A DNA stretch of 64,000 bases from Prevotella scopos JCM 17725 (GCF_018127785.1 NZ_CP072389.1:248001-312000), one strand, 5' to 3'. Counted from the stretch's first letter, positions 25,668 to 34,960 are shown. Notes: generated from the sequence alone by a model not told the origin. Program-made: numbers and translations.

Positions 25668-28439
25668 TTATCGTTTAATGAACATCTGGGTATGGTTGCC
25701 TTTACTGGTATATACAGTAAGTTTATAGGTTCCTGGATTGAGCTTAGAGAGGTCAAGCGTTGCCACATTGTTCTTATCGGCAGTCACAGTTGCCTTCATC
25801 ACACGCTCACCCACAGTTGAACTGATGATAAGTTCAGCCTGCTTCACTTCAGGATTGAGTAAGGCGTGGATATCATTTTGTACAGGAATAGGATAGACAG
25901 CATAAACAGGAGCCGACTTCTTTTCAACAACACGTACCTGGAATGAGCCATCAGAAGATGTCTCACGACCATCTGTAGCAGCGATGTTTATACGAGTGAC
26001 ACCCTTAGCCATAGGTTTTAGTTGAAGGTTGTCATTGCTTATCGTAGCTGTAGCGATGCTTCCATTGGCAGCATTTGCCTTATAAGTAAGCTGCGTATTG
26101 TTGCTGTGAGAGTAATGTCCTGACAATGGAATCGTGACAACTCCTTCATCCAAACCGATGATATAGTTCTCGAATGGCTTTGTTAGCTGTGGTGGGAAAT
26201 ACTTTATAATCTTAAAGGTAAAGTTCTTCTCAGCCTTTGCTCCTAAGTCATCAGAGAGAACAAAGGTACACGTATAACTACCTGCCTCAAGTACAGGGAC
26301 AATGTTGACAGTTACAGTATTGCCTTTAACAGTGTAAGAAACGCCCTTTGTCTCACCCGTTGCTTTAACATCCCAGTTCTGACCATCAGGGTCGGCGACG
26401 TTGAAGCTGAACGACTTACGTTCATTCTCCATCACTTCGATGGCTTCTGTTGGGAAGCCCGTAGCCTCTGGAGCGTGATTGAGTTTAGTTGTACATTGCT
26501 GAATCTTTGGTTCGGAAAGGTTACCCCAACGGTCAACAGCCACTACGGCAACGCTGTAGGTGGTGTTATCCTTCAAGTCATCAAAGTCGTATTTAAGGGT
26601 TTCGCCTAAGCTATGTCCCATACCATTGATTTCTATATAAGGCATATCCTTGAGCTTGTCAGATGTCAGCTCGCCCTGAGCAATATAGACTCTATAGAAA
26701 GCAGCAGTCTTATCCTCATCCTTTGCTATGCTCCACTCTGCATTGATATCAACGAAGTCGGGTGTCAGTGTGAGTTTGCTAACCTTTTCAGGAGCTATCT
26801 TTGTGTCTGATTCAAAAGCTGCTTCAGCATCAATGTAACCCTTACCAAGCTTACCTTTGTAGGTTGGGTTATGCTCATCGATGTTGTAAGGTCTGTAAGC
26901 AGTAGTCAATCGTGTCTTCAGTTCTTCATTGGTAAAGCCTTGTTTACCGAAGTAAGAAGCGATGAGGGCAGCAATACCTGAAACATGTGGGCACGCCATA
27001 GAAGTACCTTGGTAGAAAGAATAACCCGATGCAGCAATCTTCTTTGGTACGGTACTCAATACGCCAGCTTCAGTTCCAAAGCGGTCTTGGTCGCCACCAG
27101 GTGCTGTGATGGTCACCCATTTTGCATAGTTACTATAACTTGCCTTCGTGAAGTCCCATGCCATTGCAGCCACAGAAACCGTAGGTGCATAGCAAGCAGG
27201 GTAAGCTGAGAACTCCTTGTTCTCGTTACCAGCCGCGAAGATTACCACGCCACCCTTCATTGGAGAGTCAGCACGTTGATTGCCGTTCGCATCACAACCA
27301 GCCATTTTGATGAAGTAGTCAACAGCTTCTTTTAGTAGCTGAGGCATAGAGGTGACACCTGCATTTGATTGATAGCCCCATGAGTTCTGGCAGATGATAG
27401 CTCCGTTATCAGCAGCATACTTGATAGCAGCAGCCGCATCGCCCTGCTCTTCCTTGTTTCGAAAGATCTGACAACTCATAAGACGCACGCCACTATCAGC
27501 AGAGCCATCGCCACCTGCGATACCTGCCACACCTTTACCGTTGTTGTTGCGAGCAGCAACAGTACCCGCAACGTGGGTTCCGTGTCCGCCATCATCGGGT
27601 TCGATAGTTCCGCCAACAACGTCTTTAGCTGTCACAAAGTTGTAACCATAGATATCATCAACAAAGCCATTGCCATCATCATCGACATTAGGTTGGCCAT
27701 TTTTCTCCTTCTCGTTGACATAAAGGTTGTCAATCAAGTCTTCATGTGTGATGTCAATACCACCATCGACAACCGCTACAATAACGTTTTTCTTACCTGT
27801 AGTGTACTTTTCCCAAACAGGTTTTACGTTACAGTCAGCACCCTTCATCGCACGTGCATTTACTGAACCATCATTGTAGTAATGCCACTGTTTGGCTAAG
27901 AGAGGGTCATTAAAATTGCTTCCTGTAGTCTGCATGCTTGCCCCAGAAGGACTGTAAGGTACAGACTTTACCTCCGGCCTTGCCATTGGCAACACACGCT
28001 CAGCACACTCAACGCCCTCGGCCTTATTGAACTGCTCCAATACGGCAGCGACATCTTTAGACTTGTCAAAGTAGATGGTGTACCAGCGGTCGAGGCCAGC
28101 AGCTATGGTTCGGGCTTCATATTCGCCAGCGGGCTTAAATACCCTTTCCATCTTATAGGCACCTGAATATTGCATTGCAGAGGCGATTTCAGAAGGAACA
28201 CTCTGCATCTCAACACCACCGCTACGAGTTGTTGGGATAGACTGGTTTGTACCTTTCGCCAGCTTTACGTTGATACAACCTTTTACAGCAAAAAGGTTTT
28301 TGTCAATGTTGACCGTACGTGTGTTTGACGCAGTAGCATCAGCGTCAAAACCATCTTGGCACGATGTAGCGAGTATCATACCAGAGATGGCACACGCACA
28401 TAAGTATATAATAGATTTTCTCATTACTATCTCTTTCAA
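25668..28439 (-). CDS. Subtilisin-like S8 protease with type IX-like sorting domain
   Basis: A 923-residue surface serine protease. The N terminus has a signal peptide ending ILATSC, so it may be lipidated at Cys27; translation may start at Met6. A propeptide of about 180 residues follows. The S8 catalytic triad is complete: Asp225 in VAVVDGGIDITHEDL, His286 in GHGTHVAGTVAA, Ser480 in GTSMACPHVSG. After about residue 545 come beta-sandwich domains (one fibronectin-III-like, VAVVAVDRWGN). The last 80 residues (PVYAVYPIPVQNDIHALL through LNPGTYKLTVYTSKG to QMFIKR) are a typical type A sorting domain. It lies 2 bp after the BACON lipoprotein and 11 bp before the PorV-like gene, hence in one operon. 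Confidence 0.93.
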   Translation of the reverse strand: MKEIVMRKSIIYLCACAISGMILATSCQDGFDADATASNTRTVNIDKNLFAVKGCINVKLAKGTNQSIPTTRSGGVEMQSVPSEIASAMQYSGAYKMERVFKPAGEYEARTIAAGLDRWYTIYFDKSKDVAAVLEQFNKAEGVECAERVLPMARPEVKSVPYSPSGASMQTTGSNFNDPLLAKQWHYYNDGSVNARAMKGADCNVKPVWEKYTTGKKNVIVAVVDGGIDITHEDLIDNLYVNEKEKNGQPNVDDDGNGFVDDIYGYNFVTAKDVVGGTIEPDDGGHGTHVAGTVAARNNNGKGVAGIAGGDGSADSGVRLMSCQIFRNKEEQGDAAAAIKYAADNGAIICQNSWGYQSNAGVTSMPQLLKEAVDYFIKMAGCDANGNQRADSPMKGGVVIFAAGNENKEFSAYPACYAPTVSVAAMAWDFTKASYSNYAKWVTITAPGGDQDRFGTEAGVLSTVPKKIAASGYSFYQGTSMACPHVSGIAALIASYFGKQGFTNEELKTRLTTAYRPYNIDEHNPTYKGKLGKGYIDAEAAFESDTKIAPEKVSKLTLTPDFVDINAEWSIAKDEDKTAAFYRVYIAQGELTSDKLKDMPYIEINGMGHSLGETLKYDFDDLKDNTTYSVAVVAVDRWGNLSEPKIQQCTTKLNHAPEATGFPTEAIEVMENERKSFSFNVADPDGQNWDVKATGETKGVSYTVKGNTVTVNIVPVLEAGSYTCTFVLSDDLGAKAEKNFTFKIIKYFPPQLTKPFENYIIGLDEGVVTIPLSGHYSHSNNTQLTYKANAANGSIATATISNDNLQLKPMAKGVTRINIAATDGRETSSDGSFQVRVVEKKSAPVYAVYPIPVQNDIHALLNPEVKQAELIISSTVGERVMKATVTADKNNVATLDLSKLNPGTYKLTVYTSKGNHTQMFIKR

Positions 28440-28441
28440 TA

Positions 28442-30043
28442 TTATTTGCTTGGATTGTGTTGTTTGAGCATACGTTCTACCTTAGCCATACGCTGTTCTT
28501 TACTTCCTGCAAAGACATTAGCCTTGTAGAGAACTGTAATCTGCATGACGGCCTTACCATTGTTAACATCGGCATATTCTCCACCAGAGATAGCCAAGGT
28601 CAGGTTGTCAGAACGACGTGCATAGACGTTATGCTTACCATTGTAGCCAACAAACTCAAAGTTGTTTGAAGTAAGCAGTTTGTCAAACTCACGTGTGACG
28701 AACCATTCTCTACCATACTGCCATAAACCTAAGTTTGGCTGACTGTAGAACAAACTATACTGCTCAAGGCTTCCCACCTTCTCTTTTGGTGTAGAGGCAT
28801 TGCTGCCAAGGTAGAAGAAGTAGGTACGTGCAATCTGTATAGGGTCATTTGTTTGGAAGAGCAGTGCTTCCACTTCATTGCTCTTAGACATCTGACGCTT
28901 CATCTCCTCGCTGTTTTTGCTCTTTTCGTACTTCTCAACGTCGCTAACCTTCTTGTCATTCTTATTTAAGAGATCAATAGGACCAAGGTCAAGACTGCTA
29001 AAGGTTGGATAACTACGATCCTGCGTATGCATCTGATAGAAGAATAATACAACACTATTATTCTCTTCTCGGATATCTACATCCATCGTGAAAGCCTCCT
29101 TTACGTTGACGTAATGATTTGTATCTCTTTCGTCACGTGTATATCCATTGGCTTTCATAAACTCTTGGAACGCCTGTGTCTTAACTGAATTAACGCCTTC
29201 TCTTGTCAGTGAACGTGTATAGATTCGAGTTGGTACAAAATGCTTTGTATCATGTACATAGACAACATCCTTGAATAAAGGTGATGGTGTCTTGAAGAAG
29301 TAACTCTCTTCAAAGATGCCGTTTACCTCGTCAGGGCCGCCATATTCCGTCAGGAAACTACCGCGGCGATACTCATAGTCCATCATCTTATGCAGACTGA
29401 AAGGATTACCTGGATTACAAGCTAAGACAAAGAGTGACACACCAGCTTGCTTCACAACCATATCGTAGTTCTTTCCCGCTATGTTTAGTGTAAGCTTTGA
29501 GGTGCGCTCTGTGACATCATAGTTTGGCTGAGAGACAAACTTCAAGCCATGCTTCTTCTTGATAACTTGCAGCCATTCAGTCTTCTCGCCTTGTGTAACG
29601 TCATACGTTGCTCCTTCTAGTTTCAGAGCAACAGTAGTCGTTCCGCCCGCTTGTGGAAGAATAACCTCGCCCTTTGTAACATCCAATAAGATGTCTGAGG
29701 CATTCTGGCTAACCATAATCTTCTGTACAGCCAAGCCGCCATCAACAAGGATATAGCTACTTCGGTCCATACCCGTAGGGTTAGCATCTACCTGCACAGA
29801 GAGTTCATTTCCGTTCTGAGTAAGGTGTACCCATGGCTTCGGTGTGGTTGCAATCCACTCCTTACAGTTCGTGTTCACGGCAATCTTCTTCTCATCAATC
29901 TGATTAGAGAAAGCTAACTCCTTCTCTGAAACATTCAGATAAGGTTGTTCAAAGCTGTCCTTCTCAGCACATCCAATGGTCATCCCCATTAATAGGCATA
30001 GCAAGGAAATCTGTAGCAGCTTATAAATATTGATTATACGCAT
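28442..30043 (-). CDS. BACON-domain lipoprotein, paralogue B
   Basis: A 533-residue lipoprotein (signal MRIINIYKLLQISLLCLLMGMTIGC). Residues about 38-115 are a BACON domain (SEKELAFSNQIDEKKIAVNTNCKEWIATTPKPWVHLTQNG), and a second one covers about 118-205. The remaining 320 residues form a domain I do not recognise, shared with the neighbouring paralogue: compare RRGSFLTEYGGPDEVNGIFEESYFFKTPSPLF here with RGSYLREYQAAMPAYGLEETYTFITPSPIF there. BACON domains were proposed to bind carbohydrate or mucin, but that role is unproven. Next to a secreted protease, such lipoproteins could also be its surface anchor, inhibitor or substrate receptor. It is 2 bp from the protease gene. Confidence 0.82.
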   Translation of the reverse strand: MRIINIYKLLQISLLCLLMGMTIGCAEKDSFEQPYLNVSEKELAFSNQIDEKKIAVNTNCKEWIATTPKPWVHLTQNGNELSVQVDANPTGMDRSSYILVDGGLAVQKIMVSQNASDILLDVTKGEVILPQAGGTTTVALKLEGATYDVTQGEKTEWLQVIKKKHGLKFVSQPNYDVTERTSKLTLNIAGKNYDMVVKQAGVSLFVLACNPGNPFSLHKMMDYEYRRGSFLTEYGGPDEVNGIFEESYFFKTPSPLFKDVVYVHDTKHFVPTRIYTRSLTREGVNSVKTQAFQEFMKANGYTRDERDTNHYVNVKEAFTMDVDIREENNSVVLFFYQMHTQDRSYPTFSSLDLGPIDLLNKNDKKVSDVEKYEKSKNSEEMKRQMSKSNEVEALLFQTNDPIQIARTYFFYLGSNASTPKEKVGSLEQYSLFYSQPNLGLWQYGREWFVTREFDKLLTSNNFEFVGYNGKHNVYARRSDNLTLAISGGEYADVNNGKAVMQITVLYKANVFAGSKEQRMAKVERMLKQHNPSK

Positions 30044-30076
30044 ATCAGATAATTTAAATAAGGTATAACGACATGA

Positions 30077-31705
30077 TTAGAACTTCAATATTTTTGTAGC
30101 AGCAGAGAAGTTTTTAACCAACTTTGCTTGTGCCTTTACTGCCTTACTGCCAGCTGCTGTTGCAGATGGGTCGTAGCTGTAAAGCATTGCGAGCACAGGT
30201 GTATTGTTGTCTAATAAGCAAGTGACATCAATAACCAAATGGTCGCTTTCACGTACGAAGAAGTGGTTGTTGCCTGATGTGCGGAGGAATGAGAAACCAG
30301 CTTCGCCAAGTAACTTCTTAAGTTCCTTTGTTACAACCCACTTGCTACCATACTTCCATACACCAAGGCTTGTGTCTTTAAAGAGCAATGCCCCAATCTG
30401 AACACAACCCAAGTTGTCAGGGGCATCACCATCCTTATCAGTTGTATAGAACACGTGGATGCGGCCGTAAGCAGCAGAAGGATCAGAGTTTGCTTTCAGC
30501 TTGTACTGAATCTGTGAAACCTCAGTGTTCTTATTTTCGTTGAGTGTGCGCTCTTCTTCTGTGCTACCAGCCTTCTGCTCATATGCCTGTACCTGTGCCA
30601 GCTTCACGTCATCTTTCTGCAGAAGTTCAAGTGGATAGAATGGTAGATCGGCGAAGGTCTTGTAGTCGCCCGTCTGCTTCATGATAGGAGTGAAAGTAAG
30701 GTTTACACCCTCATTGTTCTCCTTCTCTGAAATATAAATTTTCAATGAGAGCAAATCTTTGTCATTGGTATATTCTCTGTTAGATTGAGAATTACTACGT
30801 ACATAACCATTATCAGTCAGGAATTTATCGAAAGCCTTGTCCTTTACTGCATCAATAGCTTTTCTTCCATCGCCAATACAAATAATCTGTGAAGGATTGA
30901 TGCCATCAGAGCTGCAGTATTGTAACAAAGTAAAGATTGGAGAAGGAGTGATGAAGGTATATGTTTCCTCAAGTCCGTAAGCTGGCATAGCTGCCTGATA
31001 TTCACGCAGGTAACTACCACGCCCTAACTCGAAGCCCATAATCTTGTGTACATCCTGTGGTACGCCAGGGAAAATCGGAAGGATGTAACGCTGTATGCCG
31101 GATTGTTCAACAACAATCTCGCGGATGACGTTACCGCTCTTTGCGTATAGCTTCACCTCACGCTTCTGATAAGTGTCATTACGCTCAGCAATTAGTTTGA
31201 TCTCCTCTTCGCCCTTGACAATCTTCAACCAACTAACTTCCTCACTGGTCGTCACGTCATAAACAGATGAATTCGTGGTGACATCGATTGTCTTCTCACC
31301 ACCTGTCTGAGGAAGGTAAATCGCTGTCGGTACCACGTCTAGTGTTACGTCGGCAGAACTCTGTCTTACTTCTATCTTACTTGAGGCACCATTCGCATTC
31401 ACGAGGACATAACTTGTTCGCTCGCTTCCAACTTTGTTTTCATTGACTTTTATCTTCAAGACGTTCCCATCCTGTGCTAATGAAATCCAGTCGCCCTCTT
31501 GTGGAGAGGATGCAATCCAACTGCTTTGATTGGTTGTCACGCTAATGTTTTTCTCACCAACGCCTTTGTCAAAGCTTACTGTGTTTTCTGAAAGTACCAA
31601 CGTAGGCATTTCAAACTCGTCCTCCTTTGCACATGACGACAGGCAAAGAATGATTCCACCTAAAAATAGGTAAAGAAGGGTCTTTTTTAAATTCATACTC
31701 TTCAA
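30077..31705 (-). CDS. BACON-domain lipoprotein, paralogue A, first gene of the cluster
   Basis: A 542-residue lipoprotein with signal MNLKKTLLYLFLGGIILCLSSC, so the second Met (residue 4) is as good a start as the first. Two consecutive BACON domains span about residues 33-115 (LSENTVSFDKGVGEKNISVTTNQSSWIAS) and 118-205 (PTAIYLPQTGGEKTIDVTTNSSVYDVT). The C-terminal 320 residues are a conserved unknown domain shared with the gene at 28442, from which it is separated by 33 bp; the pair clearly arose by duplication. It opens the five-gene operon running to 23090, with candidate promoters at 31821 and 32057. Confidence 0.82.
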   Translation of the reverse strand: MKSMNLKKTLLYLFLGGIILCLSSCAKEDEFEMPTLVLSENTVSFDKGVGEKNISVTTNQSSWIASSPQEGDWISLAQDGNVLKIKVNENKVGSERTSYVLVNANGASSKIEVRQSSADVTLDVVPTAIYLPQTGGEKTIDVTTNSSVYDVTTSEEVSWLKIVKGEEEIKLIAERNDTYQKREVKLYAKSGNVIREIVVEQSGIQRYILPIFPGVPQDVHKIMGFELGRGSYLREYQAAMPAYGLEETYTFITPSPIFTLLQYCSSDGINPSQIICIGDGRKAIDAVKDKAFDKFLTDNGYVRSNSQSNREYTNDKDLLSLKIYISEKENNEGVNLTFTPIMKQTGDYKTFADLPFYPLELLQKDDVKLAQVQAYEQKAGSTEEERTLNENKNTEVSQIQYKLKANSDPSAAYGRIHVFYTTDKDGDAPDNLGCVQIGALLFKDTSLGVWKYGSKWVVTKELKKLLGEAGFSFLRTSGNNHFFVRESDHLVIDVTCLLDNNTPVLAMLYSYDPSATAAGSKAVKAQAKLVKNFSAATKILKF

Positions 31706-31820
31706 GGTTTTATTTGATATAATTATATTAATTGATTTTCTAAATAGGCTTTTGAATCATTGATACTTGATAGTGAAGAATCTATAAGCAATATTGTTCA
31801 TGGATATGTTTACGATATTG

Positions 31821-31828
31821 CAAATATA
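31821..31828 (-). promoter_or_regulatory. Candidate proximal promoter of the protease cluster, -7 box
   Basis: TATATTTG on the minus strand, 116 bp before the first gene. The upstream element is poor (TTTCG at about the right distance). Confidence 0.4.
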
Positions 31829-32056
31829 TCATATAATAGGTGTAAAAACGAAAGAAGGAAGTCAAAATAAAGTAAACTTTAATTTTATTATATTTACTTC
31901 GTTTTTCTCAACACAAACAAACTTCTGAAGTTTATTTGTGCCATATCTCATCAACTTGAATTTTGAATGTAGATCAGAAAGGATCTCCGTTATAGCCATT
32001 TTGTTCTTTTTTTGATTCTATTGCGTCTGTTTTAAAGTGTCCTATAAACAGCGATG

Positions 32057-32087
32057 CAAAAGTACTTGGTTATTCTCAATGCTACAA
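32057..32087 (-). promoter_or_regulatory. Candidate distal promoter of the protease cluster
   Basis: On the minus strand TTG (32087-32085), 20 bases, TACTTTTG (32064-32057): a full match to the Bacteroidetes promoter pattern. It would give a leader of about 345 bases, so a leader regulator or a lost upstream gene is possible. The rest of 31706-32522 has no supported gene. Confidence 0.6.
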
Positions 32088-32108
32088 TACCTACTTTTAA
32101 GTAATTCT

Positions 32109-32162
32109 ACAATTCATAATTATTCGAACGGAGTTCTCATCAGTACGTCATAATTATGATTA
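32109..32162 (-). repeat. 54-bp repeat, right copy of an inverted pair
   Basis: The complement of the sequence at 22886-22939 with 52 of 54 positions equal. It lies just outside the distal promoter of the protease cluster. Confidence 0.85.
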
Positions 32163-32522
32163 CCATTGCAGGAAAAGTAAAAGGGTACTTCGAAGGGTAA
32201 AAAGGTAAAAACGATAAAACTTCAGAGTTCAGAGAATAAAGTGTTTTTCTCACAGAACCTGCAGAATAAAACTCTCTGATCCCTAATAGCAAACGAAAAT
32301 CCATGGGGGCCTAAAGGTCAAGAGAATACACAGAATTTGATGCTAGTAATTTACAATGCATAATTATGCATATCACAACTAACAACTTGTTTATTATAAA
32401 AAAGAATTTGTCAACCAAACACAATAGGTACCTCGGTAATCACTCCCCTCCCTATGGGGGGGAGGGGTTGGAAGTAGTGTTTTTTGAACGTTGTGTGTTT
32501 TTCCGTGTCTATGGAGTTATGT

Positions 32523-33335
32523 TTAAGCTTTTTTCTTCTTCTTACTCCTTCTCTTCCACCACATATAGTAACCACTAATAGGTAGGAACCCTCCGATGAA
32601 GGCCGCTACGGCATAGAGTATGCGTGAGAACCAGCCACCCCATGTTCCTGTGTGCAGCTGTTTAAAAAGCTTTCCACCCTTTGGCTTCTTCCCATGTTGG
32701 TCGCCTTTCAAATCTTTTGCTCCGGCGTTAGATGCTTGTGGCTGTTCCTGTATCTTGTTTGCTCCTTCCTGTGCAAAGGCCTTGTCGTTTGTTGCGCCCT
32801 GCTTAGCTCCGTCCTTGCCCTGTTGGATCTTCATACCCTTTGGTGGCATTGGTTGTCCAAAGAGTTTAGACATACCCGCTCTGTACCAGCCGAACGAGAA
32901 GACGGGACCAGTGAGCGACATCAGTAGAAGGAAGATGACAACATAGATTCCTAACGATACGTGAGTGTCGTAAACAAAGCGACGGAACCCTTTGTTCGTG
33001 CTGACGATCAAACGATTTTTCAAAGCCTTCTTGGTCTTTGGCCACCAGATGACAACACCTGAAAGTAATACAATCGTCATACAGATGGCTGATATGGCAG
33101 TGAGGATACGACCCAATGATTGTCCCCCTTCATGTGCATTCTCAGGCTTCATAAAAAGCCATCGGTGCAGTCGTACGATTGCAGTATAGATTGGCAACTC
33201 TTTGGCATTCATGTCAAACAGTGGTGCGATGTCTTTGATTAATAATATTGCCAATCCACTGAAGCACAAAACAGCCATTATTACGCCTAATGGTAAGGCG
33301 AACCATCTATGAATCTTTAAACAGAATTTCCTCAT
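32523..33335 (-). CDS. PepSY-associated TM helix protein, short form
   Basis: A 270-residue inner-membrane protein. The start MRKFCLKIHRWFALPLGVIMAVLCFSGLAILL is the conserved first helix of the PepSY-associated TM family. Further helices lie at about residues 75-97 (ILTAISAICMTIVLLSGVVIWW), 120-145 and 240-260. The loop at about 165-220 is Lys/Gln-rich and low in complexity, and the C terminus is a polybasic KRRSKKKKKA. The family is often found with siderophore or haem uptake, but no receptor gene is adjacent here. It is monocistronic as far as can be seen, with 205 bp to the SDR gene behind it. Confidence 0.85.
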   Translation of the reverse strand: MRKFCLKIHRWFALPLGVIMAVLCFSGLAILLIKDIAPLFDMNAKELPIYTAIVRLHRWLFMKPENAHEGGQSLGRILTAISAICMTIVLLSGVVIWWPKTKKALKNRLIVSTNKGFRRFVYDTHVSLGIYVVIFLLLMSLTGPVFSFGWYRAGMSKLFGQPMPPKGMKIQQGKDGAKQGATNDKAFAQEGANKIQEQPQASNAGAKDLKGDQHGKKPKGGKLFKQLHTGTWGGWFSRILYAVAAFIGGFLPISGYYMWWKRRSKKKKKA

Positions 33336-33540
33336 ATCCTAAATAATTTTATTATTTTTTTTCTTAACTAAAACTTTGTCATTTACCTATCTTATCCCCA
33401 ATCTTTCACAATTCAGAATTTGTAAGACTTCTTTGCTTAGATGAAAGGAGGGGATGAAAGTTTAATTTTGAATGTATTATTTGACGTTTATTTGCGTTTG
33501 TGCGAGTGCATTCGTTTTATTACCATTCATCATATAGCGG

Positions 33541-34266
33541 TTAATTCAGCTTCATTCGTCTCCACACCCAATTCGGAATATGTCGCCATAGGTAGGTGAC
33601 TATGCGCCAGCGGGTATCGATGACGCAGACATGCCGGCGGGTGTTGATCGCTCTCATGATACTTTGCGCTGCCTTCTCTGTGGTCATTAGCATGGGGAAG
33701 TTTGATGTACCAGCAAGTAGGGGAGTATCAACAAATCCGGGACGGATATCAGTGAAGTGGATGTTAAGGTGTTTGCTGTTTGCGAGTTGTTCCAATGCTT
33801 GTAGATAGGTGTTTTGCATAGCCTTCGTTGCACTGTAAGCTGGAGCAGGACCGAGTCCTTTTGTTCCAGCGATAGATGTGATGCAAGCGATGTGCCCACC
33901 TCCATTGGTTTCAAAAAACCGATAGACACAATCAACCATTCTTGTAAATCCAAGTGCATTGGTCTCCATCGTTTTAAGCTCCTTATTGGCATCAAGATTT
34001 GGATTTTGCCATCCGATTCCTGCTGCATGAAGATAGAGGTCGAGACCGCCCATGCGTCCGATAAGTTGCAGAAGTTGGGTATCTGCAACACTGTTGGTTA
34101 CATCAATCTGCGCAGTGATAACGCGTTCTGGTGCAGACGTTTGCAAGTCGGTCAGCTTGTCTGTACGACGAGCTGCTACGCCTACAGTCCATCCCTGTGT
34201 GATGAGTAGTCTTGCCACTTCGTGACCAATACCACTGCTGGCTCCCATGACGATTGCTTTTCTCAT
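33541..34266 (-). CDS. Short-chain dehydrogenase/reductase (SDR)
   Basis: A 241-residue NAD(P)-dependent oxidoreductase of unknown substrate. The Rossmann motif is GASSGIGHEVA at residues 8-18. It has the downstream SDR elements: an Ala-Gly dipeptide in LYLHAAGIGW (about 80-89), the catalytic Ser in CITSIAGTKG (about 131) and the YxxxK active site in YSATK (Tyr144, Lys148). Arg17-type residues in the first loop (AARRTDKL) favour NADP(H). Its ATG overlaps the stop of the preceding 82-residue gene (ATGA), so the two are translationally coupled. The C-terminal RWRIVTYLWRHIPNWVWRRMKLN is unusually basic and may touch the membrane. Confidence 0.92.
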   Translation of the reverse strand: MRKAIVMGASSGIGHEVARLLITQGWTVGVAARRTDKLTDLQTSAPERVITAQIDVTNSVADTQLLQLIGRMGGLDLYLHAAGIGWQNPNLDANKELKTMETNALGFTRMVDCVYRFFETNGGGHIACITSIAGTKGLGPAPAYSATKAMQNTYLQALEQLANSKHLNIHFTDIRPGFVDTPLLAGTSNFPMLMTTEKAAQSIMRAINTRRHVCVIDTRWRIVTYLWRHIPNWVWRRMKLN

Positions 34267-34511
34267 TTCTGCAAGTCCTTAGTTAATAATTCGTTGAGGC
34301 TATCTTCACGAATAATCTTGGGTGCAGCCTTGCCCGGGAGTATTAATATCTTTTTGCCGTTGCGATAGATATGCAACTGACGTGACCGAATCACAGCAGT
34401 TATCTCTCCATCATTCTGCATCGCCTGCCATATCGGGTGGTAAACGCCATCTTTATTGAAAAGCTTCTTCTGCAGATGGGAGCACATATTGGTTGTATCG
34501 AGATCTATCAT
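34263..34511 (-). CDS. Small hypothetical protein coupled to the SDR gene
   Basis: An 82-residue soluble protein that I do not recognise. It contains KLFNKDGVYHPIWQAMQNDGEITAVIRSRQLHIYRNGKKILILPGKA, which looks like a small beta-sheet domain, and ends in a charged helix. The stop codon overlaps the SDR start by 4 bp (ATGA), so the two are made together and may act in the same pathway. The promoter at 34577-34605 lies about 65 bp upstream. Confidence 0.75.
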   Translation of the reverse strand: MIDLDTTNMCSHLQKKLFNKDGVYHPIWQAMQNDGEITAVIRSRQLHIYRNGKKILILPGKAAPKIIREDSLNELLTKDLQK

Positions 34512-34576
34512 TGTCTCTTACGGATATTCAAAGTTGTTGTTATGGGTTAAAGTCATTCCTCATCTTACTGGGTTTG

Positions 34577-34605
34577 CAAAGATAGGAAAATAAATCGTAT
34601 AACAA
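34577..34605 (-). promoter_or_regulatory. Promoter of the 82-aa/SDR operon
   Basis: Minus-strand TTG (34605-34603), 18 bases, TATCTTTG (34584-34577). It matches the consensus except for slightly short spacing. Confidence 0.6.
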
Positions 34606-34684
34606 GTAATTGAATGGAAAATACATGCTGAATGTTGGAGAGAATATTTGTGATTGCTCGTAGCTTTCCTTCTTTTGGGGTAAA

Positions 34685-34722
34685 GAAAAAAAGTGTAAAC
34701 CGCATAATTCGCTGGTTTACAC
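34685..34722 (-). terminator. Terminator of tRNA-Ser
   Basis: On the minus strand GTGTAAACC and GGTTTACAC (34722-34714 and 34701-34693) form a 9-bp perfect stem followed by TTxTTTTTTC-like T runs (34692-34685). Confidence 0.85.
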
Positions 34723-34730
34723 CTTTCTTG

Positions 34731-34818
34731 CGGAAAGAGGGGGATTCGAACCCCCGATACCCTTTAGGGGTATACACGCTTTCCAGGCGTGCCTCTTCAA
34801 CCACTCGAGCATCTTTCC
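34731..34818 (-). tRNA. tRNA-Ser (anticodon GGA)
   Basis: An 88-nt class II tRNA. The acceptor stem is GGAAAGA with TCTTTCC. The anticodon loop CTGGAAA has anticodon GGA, a long variable arm follows (ATACCCCTAAAGGGTAT region), and the T loop is GGTTCGAATCC. The discriminator base is G and the CCA end is not fully encoded. A terminator follows directly. Confidence 0.96.
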
Positions 34819-34867
34819 TAAAGCGTCCGAGAAGCTATCGTTTGTATTTCGGACTCAAAATGATTTG

Positions 34868-34875
34868 CAAAAGTA
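34868..34875 (-). promoter_or_regulatory. Probable tRNA-Ser promoter, -7 box
   Basis: TACTTTTG on the minus strand, about 50 bp before the mature 5' end. The upstream element is weak. Confidence 0.5.
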
Positions 34876-34960
34876 GGATTTTAGTTTTACAATAAAGCGG
34901 CAACAAAGCGGATTTTAAGTTTCTTTAAAATTTTAGGCGATTGTTTCTTTCGATTATCTT

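Noticed and set aside
34565..34895. ORFs over the tRNA-Ser gene on both strands
   Set aside because: They are translations of the tRNA and its terminator; the tRNA folds fully.
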